A DNA stretch of 64,000 nt from Rubrobacter tropicus (GCF_011492945.1 NZ_CP045119.1:1860001-1924000), one strand, 5' to 3'. Shown: positions 16,949-25,297, numbered from the stretch's first letter. Program-made: numbers and translations. Notes: generated by a model from the sequence alone, not told the origin.

Positions 16949-18031
16949 CTCGACCCAGTCCTTCTCCTTCGCCAGGCTGCCGACCTTGCGCTTCTTGCTC
17001 GGGTCGTTGGGTGTCACGATCACCTCGCCCCGCTGCTCCAGGGCCTTTACAGCCCCCCGCACATCGTCGCGCCAAGTCGCCGTGAAGTGCCGGAGCCACA
17101 CCTTCTTCGCTAGGGGTAGCGCCTGCAGCGTCCTTCCTCCACCCAGCTCTTCAAGTATGAGGTCCTCGACAGCGGCGTCGGGCAGCGGCAGCGAGAGCTG
17201 CGCGTCTTTCAGAACATTGGCGCTCCAGACGGCCTCCTCCATCGCCTTGCGGGCCGCCTCGTGCTGGGAGACGTGGACGAGGTGGTAGATGTCGGCATCC
17301 CTGCCCTCGAAGTCCACGTCGATCGGGTAAACGAGGACCTCATCTACGCCCAGCTTCTCCCGCGCCATGATCTGGATCTGCTCGCAGTACAGACGAACAA
17401 GCCGCTCCTGGCGGTTCGGGACGCCCCGAAGCTCCCTCCACCGGGGCGTCCCAAAGATCCGATCCATGACGGCGGCCTTGGACGGGTCCGTTAGGAAGCG
17501 GTTTACGAAGGAGCTCATGAATGTGATGAAGACCTCGTTGCGTCGCCGGTCCAGCATCTTGAGCGGCATGTCTATGCTCTGGTAGCCGAACGGGTCGAGG
17601 AAAACCAGCGCCGGCTCACCGGCACCGATGTTTGAGAAGATCTCGCCCGCCCGATCCTCGAAGGAGCCCTGGTAGTTGCGCACCCCGACCGAGGGAAAAT
17701 CCTGCTTGGCGACCTCGACCTCCCATCTTAGGGAAGCAAAGTTGAAGGCGTCGCGCTCGACATTGTGGCACTCTAGGAAGAAGGCACCGTTGAAGTGGCG
17801 GTGGAGTTCCTCACCCACCTCCATCGACAGGATGGGCGACCCTAACTCTCCGCTCTTGTACCTCGCACGCCCGGCATAGGAGTCCACGAAATGCATCGTC
17901 TTCGGCTTACCCGCCCTTGGCCTGCCCAAGATCGATATCCACCTCTTGAGGTAGTTGGAGAGGATGGCGTGCTTTAGGCCGGTGTGTTCTTTGTATTCCC
18001 ACAAATCGGGTTGCTTGTCAGGACCGATCAC
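16916..18031 (-). CDS. tcmP: Three-Cys-motif partner protein TcmP
   Basis: GTG at 18031 with GGGAGGCG upstream; 371 residues. Features typical of the TcmP family (TIGR04474 type): an N-terminal helical lead ('EYKEHTGLKHAILSNYLKRW'), a Rossmann-like strand 'MHFVDSYAGRARYKSGELGSP', and 'ALVFLDPFGYQSIDMPLKML' followed by 'EVFITFMSSFVNRF'. The LDPFG motif recalls a methyltransferase site, so SAM binding is plausible. The last ~80 residues look like a winged-helix C-terminal domain ('LAKKVWLRHFTATWRDDVRGAVKALEQRGEVIVTP'). It is convergent with the DUF5131 gene and the 3' ends overlap by 33 bases, which would allow antisense interference between the two transcripts. Confidence 0.8.
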   Translation of the reverse strand: MIGPDKQPDLWEYKEHTGLKHAILSNYLKRWISILGRPRAGKPKTMHFVDSYAGRARYKSGELGSPILSMEVGEELHRHFNGAFFLECHNVERDAFNFASLRWEVEVAKQDFPSVGVRNYQGSFEDRAGEIFSNIGAGEPALVFLDPFGYQSIDMPLKMLDRRRNEVFITFMSSFVNRFLTDPSKAAVMDRIFGTPRWRELRGVPNRQERLVRLYCEQIQIMAREKLGVDEVLVYPIDVDFEGRDADIYHLVHVSQHEAARKAMEEAVWSANVLKDAQLSLPLPDAAVEDLILEELGGGRTLQALPLAKKVWLRHFTATWRDDVRGAVKALEQRGEVIVTPNDPSKKRKVGSLAKEKDWVELRGGGQPRLV

Positions 18032-18232
18032 GTCGCTACGCCTCCCATAATCTGCTCCACGAATGCTTGTGATACCTAGTACACCTCAACGATATACGAG
18101 GACCGCTACCCTCACCACCGATTTTCTGAGGCTCAAGCCGAAGGAGTGGCGTCGAAGAGCGGTCAGGGGAGAGACGTCAACGACGGCGAAAGAGTTTACC
18201 GGACTCGACGGGGTAGGCTGTCAAGGAACAGG

Positions 18233-18568
18233 CTATCCTCCTGCGCCCTGACGCAACTCTGCGTTCTGCCTCTCTAAAACACCTATGAGGTGAGTGGACT
18301 GGTTGGCGTCGAGGCCTCCCGCCTCCCTGCACAGGTCGACGAACTGTACGCTCTCAACCCGGTCTAACCCCACCAACGAACAGATCCTCTCAAATCGATC
18401 CAGGCTGACGCCTAACCCGTCCTCCTCGGCCCCGGAGGGAAAGCAGTCGCCCAACTCCAGGACCGTCTCCCGGACCTTCTCGCCGAGGTATGGATTCCTA
18501 GCAAGGTCCAAAAGCCTGAATAGCCTCTCCAAAGATCCTCCCTCAATCCGCATTCTCGTTTCTCTCAA
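18233..18568 (-). CDS. Small helical protein, paralog of the next upstream gene
   Basis: The open frame runs to 18607. TTG at 18568 has GAGGAG five bases upstream and ATG at 18553 is a second possibility. About 111 residues. The core is shared with the protein at 18757-19086: 'LFRLLDLA...' ; 'ETVLELGDCFPSG' ; 'AGGLDANQSTHLIGVLERQ'. Shared anchors are F-R-x-x-D-L, D-C-F-P-(S/A)-G, A-G-G-L-x-x-x-Q and H-L-I. The family is unknown to me. It lies at the end of the primase operon, separated from its paralog by an A/T-rich 150-base gap that may hold its own promoter. Confidence 0.65.
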   Translation of the reverse strand: MRETRMRIEGGSLERLFRLLDLARNPYLGEKVRETVLELGDCFPSGAEEDGLGVSLDRFERICSLVGLDRVESVQFVDLCREAGGLDANQSTHLIGVLERQNAELRQGAGG

Positions 18569-18607
18569 CAGAACTCCTCTCTTCTCCCTTTTGGACACAC
18601 ACCCCAC

Positions 18608-18756
18608 ACCCTGTGTTTCTTTGTATATCTTTACTGTCCTGTTTTTGAGGGGGGTGTGTAAACGAACATATTGATATATTTGTTCTGTATATTTAGATAC
18701 GAGTATTCAGATATGTTCTACCTTCGATCTCCCTGCTGTTGGCCCCTGCCTTATTT
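18608..18756. other. A/T-rich intergenic tract, possible promoter or replication site
   Basis: This is the most A/T-rich stretch of the mobile region (especially 18610-18720), with several ATAT steps. GAACATA (18664-18670) and TATGTTC (18712-18718) form a 7-bp inverted repeat 41 bases apart. It sits between the two paralogous genes, close to the primase-polymerase. It may hold a promoter for 18233-18568, an origin, or both. Confidence 0.4.
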
Positions 18757-19086
18757 CTACGGGGCTTTTCTCTTCAGCCTGTTAATCAGGTGATGGGCCT
18801 GTTGGGAGGATAGGCCTCCTGCGCAGGTGATAACGTCGAAGAAGTCTTGGGTCTCCTCCTCGCTGAGTTTCGCCAGGGTGAGGACGAAGGCCATCTGGTC
18901 GGGAGTCGCTCCTGCCGCGTCTCTGGCATTTCCTGCTGGGAAGCAGTCGTTCAAGAGGTCGCAGACCTCTTTGGCCTTTCCTTCCACGTCCTTTGAGAGA
19001 TCGACTATCCTGAAGGTTCGCCTGAGGTGGTCTCCCCACAGTGCCATTCTGTCGGAACCGCTTTCGGAACTCCTACCTCGGGTCAT
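18757..19086 (-). CDS. Small helical protein, paralog of 18233-18568
   Basis: 109 residues. Its ATG overlaps the stop of the primase gene (ATGA), so it is translationally coupled to it. The core 'LRRTFRIVDLSKDVEGKAKEVCDLLNDCFPAG' ... 'AGGLSSQQAHHLINRLKRKAP' aligns along its length with the protein encoded 150 bases further on. Coupling to the primase suggests a role in replication of the element, such as an accessory or copy-control factor, but no family is recognised. Confidence 0.7.
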   Translation of the reverse strand: MTRGRSSESGSDRMALWGDHLRRTFRIVDLSKDVEGKAKEVCDLLNDCFPAGNARDAAGATPDQMAFVLTLAKLSEEETQDFFDVITCAGGLSSQQAHHLINRLKRKAP

Positions 19087-21806
19087 CCGCGCACCACCCG
19101 ACCCTTAGAGGTGTTGCTCTTCCCCTTGTTCGTGTACAGTTCGAGTAATTCCTTGCCCCTCTGCAGTTTCTCTTCGGCTTTTCTCCTGTTCTTCTCCCAC
19201 TCCTCCAGGTTGACCCGGTCCGCCTTTCTCTCTCGTCCAGCGCGTCCTCTGATTTCCTCGTACTTCTCCGCGCTTCCCGACCGAGTGAACACCTCCTCTA
19301 GCGCCTGCTCGAAGTTCTCCGCCTTCTCGTAGCTTTTCCCGTAGCGTTCATCTTGGAAAGAAACGATCAGGCTCTCTTTCTCTAGCGGGCGTAGGTACCT
19401 ACGCCTGAAATTGCTCTTCTCCTTGTCGGTGACGACGTCAAAGAACTTCTCCAGCTCAAGGAGCGATCTGCGGCCGTAGTCTATCTGCTCCAAGACAAAC
19501 TTCTGCTTCGGGCTCAGGCCCTGCGTGCGGACGAGATTCAGCCTCGTCGCTGCGTCCATTGGACGGTCGGGCGACGGTTGTTGGAAGCGGTAGACGGGGG
19601 CGTTGTAGGGAGCCGAGAGGGCCAGAGGGGGGTGGAGTAGAAATTCCCCCTCGAAGCCCCTGTGCTCGTCCTTGTCGGGGTGGTCCTCCTCCACGCGGGT
19701 GCGCAGGAGGAGGTCCTTAATGTTCTTGTCGTGGCAAGCCATGGAGTTCAGGGGTGAGCGGAAGGGCGTCTTGGGTACACTCTTCATCGTCCTCCTGAAA
19801 CTCAGCGTTTGGAGAGGGTGACGCCAGAAGTCTATGCCGAAAATGTCGAGATCGTCCAGGCCTCGTTGGAAGGCTTGACAGCCGCTGAGTGTCCCTACGA
19901 ATCCCGTCGGATACGGGATGATCTTTCTGGGAATGTGCTTGGGGCTTCTTAGAAGGTAGACAGACGGCTCTCTTTTGCGACCCTCCTTGAGCGTCTTGAT
20001 CAATCCCGCCTCCTCCAAGATCTTCCGCCTTTTGTTTGTCCCGCCTTTCGAGTACACGCCGCTGCCTTGCATGAGGCCACGGACCGCTGCCTCCACGACG
20101 ACCTCGGGTTCGCCGTCATGCTGGTCGATCTCGCGGAGAACCTTCTTGTCGATGCCGTACTCGGGACCTATATCCTTCTTTAGCCTCCCGTCGATACGCC
20201 CCTTGCCAATGAGGGCGAGGTAGTCGTAGCAGGCGTTAATGCCCCCCGACACGTCCCAGACCAGGCCTAGTCTGATCTCCTCAAGGACGTCTAAGGCCGA
20301 ATCCCTCTCTCCGTTGTCGGGCCTCCAGTCGGGATCGAAAATGGTCTCGGAGAGCGCCATTTTCAGGGTGCGGGTCCTGTAGGTCTCGTCCTTCCAGTTG
20401 TCCTTATATAGGCCGGACCTCCTGAAGAGCCTGTCGACCCTGGCCTCGTCGTTGCCGGTGACGAACGACAGCATGGAGCAGAGACCGAGTTGGGCCGCTT
20501 CCAAGCCCTTTTCTGAATCCTTCTCAGGTTTTTCGTAGGGGCCGGAGTCCGTCCACAAGCCCTCATCACCTTCCCAGAGCTTCTCGAACCTTTCGCCCTT
20601 GGTCTCCGCCAGTTTGCGCAAGAGGTCATTGTCGGAGAGGTAAACCTTCGCCCTGGGTACTTCCCTGTCGTCCTCCTGAGTGGAGGAGTAGGCCGGGTCG
20701 TAGAAGTTCCCTTTGCAGGAGGAAATGGCCTTCTCTATGTTGTTGTTCAGGTAATCCGGGCTCCACCTCTTCTCCCTGCGCATGCCGGAAGAAAGTGCGA
20801 TTCTGAGTACACGCCCCTTGTCTCCCCTAGCGTAGAACGCAAGTTTCCTAAAGAACGCCAGGTCGGCATAGGACCGCCTCTTGTAGATGGCGTTCTCGCC
20901 TTTCCACAGGCCCTTATCGCCGACCATGAATTGCTGGATCAGCTCGCCGTCTTTCTTGGAAGAGCGCATGATCTCCAAGATCTGTTCCTCGGAGACGCCG
21001 AGAGGCTCGGGAATCGCGGCCTCTTTGTCGTCGCGCGGGGGTTTCTTCGGAATTCTCTCGTCCATAAAGCCCTTTACCTCCCGCAGAGGCTTGTCCTCCA
21101 GAACGGCCCCGGTGAAGGTGATGAGGTGACGCCCGCCTCTGTTGCCGCCGTAAACCTCCAGCCTGCGGTACCCGTCTTCCTTCTTCGTGACGAAGTGTTG
21201 TCCGTCAGGTGTGTAAAAGAAGCAGCCTCTTTCCTCGGGCTCTCTTACAAGCCCTATGGCCCTGATCCCTTCACCCGAAGGGGACACCTCGGCGTAGGTG
21301 TCGAGGCTCCACAAGATCTCCTCGGCCCAGGGCTCTATCTGCCCAGTTTCTGGGTCGCGGCAGTTGTCGAGGTCGAAGAATACGGGGTAGACTTTCTCCC
21401 CCCCGATCATGATGGCGCGTCCCGGTTCGATTAGGAGGCCTATGCCCTGGAGATCTCTGTTCTCGCAAAAGGCCGCGTGAGCCTCTTCAAATTTCCCCCA
21501 CAGGCCGAGGTTCCTTTCCCAGTTCTCTTCCGACCAGTAGATAATGCCGAGCGTTCTCGGGCTCCTGGCGAGTCGGCTCCCTTTCTTCCAGATCCCATTC
21601 TGATGATCCCACTTCGGACGCTCGTACTTCCAGACGTACCACCTTAGTTGGGGAATAACGCCTTCGAGGGGCCGGGGGACACGGCCGGAGGGTTTTATCC
21701 TCGACCTCTTTGCGGCGGGTTGATAGGCCTTCGACCCCCGCTTTGAATTCACGAGGTCCCTTCCTGCCCGTCGACTCGATCGGTCAAGGAGCACGGTTCC
21801 TTCCAT
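19083..21806 (-). CDS. Primase-polymerase of NrS-1 / phage-plasmid type
   Basis: 907 residues. Residues about 120-235 carry the primpol core: 'YPVFFDLDNCRDPETGQIEPWAEEILWSLDTYAEVSPSGEGIRAIGLV' with the metal-binding DLD, then 'GNRGGRHLITFTG'. Two following blocks resemble the helix-bundle domain of NrS-1-like polymerases: 'LIQQFMVGDKGLWKGENAIYKRRSYADLAFFRKLAFYARGD' (about 290-335) and 'FEKLWEGDEGLWTDSGPYEKP...LGLCSMLSFVTGNDEARVDRLFRRSGLY' (about 400-470). No clear Walker A helicase motif was found, so it may rely on a host helicase. The C-terminal third is charged with coiled-coil stretches. The start (ATG 21806) has a weak ribosome site. It is the first gene of a three-gene unit with the two paralogs. 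Confidence 0.8.
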   Translation of the reverse strand: MEGTVLLDRSSRRAGRDLVNSKRGSKAYQPAAKRSRIKPSGRVPRPLEGVIPQLRWYVWKYERPKWDHQNGIWKKGSRLARSPRTLGIIYWSEENWERNLGLWGKFEEAHAAFCENRDLQGIGLLIEPGRAIMIGGEKVYPVFFDLDNCRDPETGQIEPWAEEILWSLDTYAEVSPSGEGIRAIGLVREPEERGCFFYTPDGQHFVTKKEDGYRRLEVYGGNRGGRHLITFTGAVLEDKPLREVKGFMDERIPKKPPRDDKEAAIPEPLGVSEEQILEIMRSSKKDGELIQQFMVGDKGLWKGENAIYKRRSYADLAFFRKLAFYARGDKGRVLRIALSSGMRREKRWSPDYLNNNIEKAISSCKGNFYDPAYSSTQEDDREVPRAKVYLSDNDLLRKLAETKGERFEKLWEGDEGLWTDSGPYEKPEKDSEKGLEAAQLGLCSMLSFVTGNDEARVDRLFRRSGLYKDNWKDETYRTRTLKMALSETIFDPDWRPDNGERDSALDVLEEIRLGLVWDVSGGINACYDYLALIGKGRIDGRLKKDIGPEYGIDKKVLREIDQHDGEPEVVVEAAVRGLMQGSGVYSKGGTNKRRKILEEAGLIKTLKEGRKREPSVYLLRSPKHIPRKIIPYPTGFVGTLSGCQAFQRGLDDLDIFGIDFWRHPLQTLSFRRTMKSVPKTPFRSPLNSMACHDKNIKDLLLRTRVEEDHPDKDEHRGFEGEFLLHPPLALSAPYNAPVYRFQQPSPDRPMDAATRLNLVRTQGLSPKQKFVLEQIDYGRRSLLELEKFFDVVTDKEKSNFRRRYLRPLEKESLIVSFQDERYGKSYEKAENFEQALEEVFTRSGSAEKYEEIRGRAGRERKADRVNLEEWEKNRRKAEEKLQRGKELLELYTNKGKSNTSKGRVVRG

Positions 21807-21845
21807 GGATATTTTTCAGAAGTTCTTTTCATTTTGTAACTTATC

Positions 21846-22151
21846 GTGATGAACTTCGAGAGCGTAGCATCGACCGGAAAGTGTTCAAGGTCTACCGCGC
21901 GGTCTATGATCGGCGTCAACTACAAGATCGTCGTATGGTGTCTCTGCCCGGGGACTGGTGCCGCTCTTTACGAGGTGGACGCGCACCTCTTGAAAGGCAT
22001 CGTGAAATTCCACGAGAACTTCGTCGGCAGCGAGATGAAGGGCAAGAACGGGGACTACGGCAAGATCGTGGGCCTGCTGAACCCCAAAGGTGCCCTCGGA
22101 CACCTGCGAAAGAATACAGCTTCGTTAAGCAAATCGGCAGTGGCCTTTTGA
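21846..22151 (+). CDS. Small orphan ORF with strong coding bias
   Basis: 101 codons, or 81 if ATG at 21906 is used. From 21906 to about 22110 nearly every third base is G or C, as expected for a real gene here ('MIGVNYKIVVWCLCPGTGAAL' with 'HLLKGIVKFHENFVG' downstream). No family recognised and no good Shine-Dalgarno. It is divergent from the primase gene. It could be a genuine small protein or the remnant of a longer gene. Confidence 0.4.
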   Translation: MMNFESVASTGKCSRSTARSMIGVNYKIVVWCLCPGTGAALYEVDAHLLKGIVKFHENFVGSEMKGKNGDYGKIVGLLNPKGALGHLRKNTASLSKSAVAF

Positions 22152-22222
22152 GGGCTTGCCAGTTTCCCGATACTCTCAAGGATTCAAAGGCGAGATCACC
22201 AAGCCTTCCCCTCGGTGAACCC

Positions 22223-22942
22223 CTAGCGTCTGTGCCCAAGGGTGCCCAACGTTGCCGCAAGGTGCTCTATAGCCATTGGTGAGCGCGGGTAGGCGTTCGC
22301 GCTGATCTCAAAACTCTCCAGCTTCTCTGGGGGGTAGAGACCTTGTTCTTCTAGCTCTTCTAACAGGGCGGCGACTTTATACAACAGGCGGTCGCGGTAC
22401 AGTTCCATTACCTCGCTCTCTGAGCGTCCGCTATTGTCTTTCAGGAACCGTCTCAGGTCATCGGCCATTTGCCGACTGTCCCGTTTTAGCTCTTCTCTGC
22501 CCGGCTGCTCCTGCTGGGATACCGGCGAATTCGTATCGTCCTTGCGTGCTTCTTTCTCGGCCTCAAGGCGTTCGCGTTCTTGCTCGCTTTGCCGCAGATC
22601 GGCCTTCATCTCCTGGACCTCTTGCCGGAGTTCGTCGAACTTTTCCGAAGTCGGCATGCGAAGGATTCCCCTGCCGCCCGTGAGCGCTGCCATCTGCCGA
22701 TTATGCCGCCGCCTTCCGAGGGACACAAAGGCATTGAGGGCCACGACCCAGACGACTAGACCAATCAGCAAGCCCACGAACCAAGGCAAGTCAAATGCCC
22801 ACCCGACTATCCAGGTCCCGCCGGTCACCGCAAAGCCCGCCATCGCCGCCGAGTTGACCCAGCGAGCCATCCTCTGGTCCAAGTTGAGCGCCGGGTCTTG
22901 AGCGGAGAGCCAAAACCAAAAGCGTCGAAGCTGCTCAAGCAC
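22223..22942 (-). CDS. Membrane protein with coiled-coil cytoplasmic domain
   Basis: 239 residues. Two membrane helices (about 31-49, AAMAGFAVTGGTWIVGWAF; 52-72, PWFVGLLIGLVVWVVALNAFV), then a Lys/Arg loop, then a coiled coil ('DELRQEVQEMKADLRQSEQERERLEAEKEARKD'), a Ser/Gln linker and a second helical segment. No enzyme motif. The layout resembles small membrane-anchored scaffolds on mobile elements. Function unknown. Confidence 0.6.
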   Translation of the reverse strand: MLEQLRRFWFWLSAQDPALNLDQRMARWVNSAAMAGFAVTGGTWIVGWAFDLPWFVGLLIGLVVWVVALNAFVSLGRRRHNRQMAALTGGRGILRMPTSEKFDELRQEVQEMKADLRQSEQERERLEAEKEARKDDTNSPVSQQEQPGREELKRDSRQMADDLRRFLKDNSGRSESEVMELYRDRLLYKVAALLEELEEQGLYPPEKLESFEISANAYPRSPMAIEHLAATLGTLGHRR

Positions 22943-23013
22943 CTCGGCATTCTACCAACTTGCGCCAAAGGGACAGTCCCGCCTCAAACGAGTGCTTCAC
23001 GTAAGGATTTCCA

Positions 23014-23184
23014 GAAAGATCTTCTCAAGATCCGCAAATTACTTTGTGCTTGACCATTCTTAATGCGCTGGGTAGAATACGGTTGCGTTTTTGGGAGCTT
23101 TCTGCGAGGCGGATTTGTTGAAGGACACGAGACCGAGGGAGTGTTGTTCGCTGAAGTCGGGTTTCGCATGAAAGATCTTCTCAA
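23014..23184 (+). repeat. 15-bp direct repeat upstream of the recombinase
   Basis: GAAAGATCTTCTCAA occurs exactly at 23014-23028 and 23170-23184 (156 bases apart). Each copy has a near-palindromic GAAGATCTTC-like core. The gap 22943-23228 otherwise holds no gene. The position just before the serine recombinase gene makes recombinase or regulator binding plausible. Confidence 0.5.
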
Positions 23185-23228
23185 ATTTCTTGGATTGGGC
23201 ATGGGTATGGGGCTGTCGGAAGATACGA

Positions 23229-23408
23229 ATGGCTGAGGGTTTACAGAAACCCTCGGCGGATTCTGGTCTTGGGAGCCAAAGGGACTTCGACCGCCAGGTC
23301 GCCTTGACCCTGGCCGAGATCTACCGCTTCGTGCTCGATACTCCAGAGGAATCTGATGGGGGCACCGACAGCGAAAGAAAAGTAGAATACGATCGTGGAG
23401 TGTCGTAA
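23229..23408 (+). CDS. Small protein preceding the serine recombinase
   Basis: ATG at 23229 with GGAAG six bases upstream; 59 residues (MAEGLQKPSADSGLGSQRDF then DRQVALTLAEIYRFVLDTPE). It ends 17 bases before the recombinase start and is probably co-transcribed. Short acidic/helical proteins upstream of large serine recombinases are common in actinobacterial elements, but the family has no known role. A longer reading from 23190 is possible. Confidence 0.45.
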   Translation: MAEGLQKPSADSGLGSQRDFDRQVALTLAEIYRFVLDTPEESDGGTDSERKVEYDRGVS

Positions 23409-23425
23409 GGGAGAGAGGCGCGGCG

Positions 23426-25297
23426 ATGGCAGAAAAGCATCTAACGGCGGTCCCATCGCGGGCCGCTTTGTACGTTAGGGTTTCGACCACCAGGCAGGAC
23501 GACGGCTTCTCGCCGGAGGCGCAGGTTCGCACCGCCACCGAATACTGCGACGCCAACGGTTTCCGGGTGGTCGAGACGGTAAAGGACGTGGATTGGTCGG
23601 GGGGATGGTCGGTACGTCCCGGCCTCGACGAGTTGCGGGATCTCGCGGAAGCCAGAAAGATAGACGTGGTGGTCGTCGCCGTCCGCGACCGCTGGGCCAG
23701 GGGGCTCCTGGCGCAGGTCCTCAAGGAGGAGTTCGAGGAACTCGGGGTCAGGGTGGTCGCCCTGGATTCGAGGGGGGACGATTCCCCTGAAGGGCAACTG
23801 GCCGACGGAGTGATGGACCTCTTCAGCGGCTACGAAAAGAAACGCGTCGTCAGGCGCATGTTCGGCGGCAAGCTGGAGAGGGCGAGGAAGGGGCAGGTCG
23901 TTGCCACCCGCGTCCCTAAATACGGCTACCGTAACTCCGAGGACCGCAAGACCTACGTCGTAGACGAGGAGAAGATGGCCGTGGTCCGGCGGATCTTTCG
24001 CATGATCGGAGTGGAGGGCATGACACTCAGGTCCACGAGAAAGGCCCTCGAAACGGAGGGCACACCCTCTCCCTCGGGCCGCCCGCGATGGGTGGAGAGA
24101 ACCATCAAGGAGATCGTTCAGAACGATGTCTACAGGCCTCATTACTCGAAAGATATCGCGGAGTTGGTCACAGCTCGCCAGATGTCCCCAGAGGTCTTCG
24201 CGGACCTGGACCCAGAGCAGCCATATGGCGTTTGGTGGTTCAACACGCGCAAGAACGTCACGCGCCCGGATGTGGAGGTGGGTCCCGGCGGCAGAAGGGA
24301 GTACCGCAAGCGCCGCGTCACCACGAAAAAGCCCGAGAAGGACCACATAGCCGTTCTGGTCCCCGACGCCGGGGTACCCTTGGAGTGGGTCGAGGCCGCC
24401 CGTGTATACCTGGGCTCGAACAGGTTCCCGAATAGCAACAGCCCGAAGGTCTTCGAGCTGTCGGGAGGGATGTTGCGTTGCGAGAGGTGCGGGATGGTCC
24501 TGCAGGTCTATCACCGCAAGGAGCGTCGGAGAAAGACCCAACCCGACTATTTCTACTATCGTTGCTCGACGAAGGTGCGGGAAGGGAAGGACGCCTGCGG
24601 TGTCCCGCCTTCCTACAGGCGCGAAGACCTCGACGGGATGGCGTGGACCTTCGTCAAGACCCTCTTGAGCAACCCGGAACTGCTGAAAAAGGGGCTCGAC
24701 GAGATGGTGAGGCAGGAAGAAAAACTGCTCAGGGGCGACCCTGCGGGCGAGGCGAGGCGATGGCTCAAGAAGGCCGAAGCGTGCGAGAAGGAATCGGGAC
24801 TGTTGCTAGACCTCTACCTGAAGGGCAAGATCGACGAGGCCGCCTTCGACGCCAAAAGGATCGAAATAGAGGAAAGGAAGGACCACGCCATGGTGGAGGC
24901 GGCGAAGTCCAAATCCCGCACCTCGCGGCTGGCCTCACTAATGGAGGCGCGAGAAACGCTCGTCGAGAAGTACGCCGCAACGACATCGGAGCGGTTGAAG
25001 AACCTATCCCCCGAAGGTCGCCAAAGGATCTACCGTATGATGGGGTTACGGGCGACCGTGGATGAGGGCCCGACCCTGCTCCTGGGCGGCCGGCTGATAG
25101 AGGCGATAGGAGAGGAAGGGCGCACTACACTTGAGAACGCTACCGAGATCGCGCTAGAGTCCGGCTACCTGAAGAGCGCCGGCCGCACCCCCCAGAACAC
25201 CATGCGCGCCCGCCTCTCCGTGGACGTGCGGGACAACCCCGAGACGCCGTTCGCCCAGACGGCCCCGGGCGTCTACCGGCTGCGGGAACCCAATTGA
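23426..25297 (+). CDS. Large serine recombinase (integrase) with HARE-HTH-like C-terminal tail
   Basis: ATG at 23426 preceded by GGGAGAGAGG. 623 residues. The resolvase catalytic domain is about 12-150 ('AALYVRVSTTRQDDGFSPEAQ', nucleophile Ser in YVRVS; 'VVVVAVRDRWARG'). The recombinase domain is about 170-300 ('KYGYRN', 'RRIFRMIGVEGMTLRSTRKAL', 'WVERTIKEIVQNDVYRPH'). A zinc ribbon is about 345-400 (CERCGM... and the later C...C pair in 'YRCSTK...DACGV'), followed by coiled coil. The final ~55 residues ('NATEIALESGYLKSAGRTPQNT' then 'MRARLSVDVR' and 'GVYRLRE') look like the second half of a HARE-HTH winged helix, which is not a normal part of this family. It integrates and excises the element at att sites. 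The downstream chromosomal-type gene starts 58 bases later, so this is probably the element's right end. Confidence 0.92.
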   Translation: MAEKHLTAVPSRAALYVRVSTTRQDDGFSPEAQVRTATEYCDANGFRVVETVKDVDWSGGWSVRPGLDELRDLAEARKIDVVVVAVRDRWARGLLAQVLKEEFEELGVRVVALDSRGDDSPEGQLADGVMDLFSGYEKKRVVRRMFGGKLERARKGQVVATRVPKYGYRNSEDRKTYVVDEEKMAVVRRIFRMIGVEGMTLRSTRKALETEGTPSPSGRPRWVERTIKEIVQNDVYRPHYSKDIAELVTARQMSPEVFADLDPEQPYGVWWFNTRKNVTRPDVEVGPGGRREYRKRRVTTKKPEKDHIAVLVPDAGVPLEWVEAARVYLGSNRFPNSNSPKVFELSGGMLRCERCGMVLQVYHRKERRRKTQPDYFYYRCSTKVREGKDACGVPPSYRREDLDGMAWTFVKTLLSNPELLKKGLDEMVRQEEKLLRGDPAGEARRWLKKAEACEKESGLLLDLYLKGKIDEAAFDAKRIEIEERKDHAMVEAAKSKSRTSRLASLMEARETLVEKYAATTSERLKNLSPEGRQRIYRMMGLRATVDEGPTLLLGGRLIEAIGEEGRTTLENATEIALESGYLKSAGRTPQNTMRARLSVDVRDNPETPFAQTAPGVYRLREPN

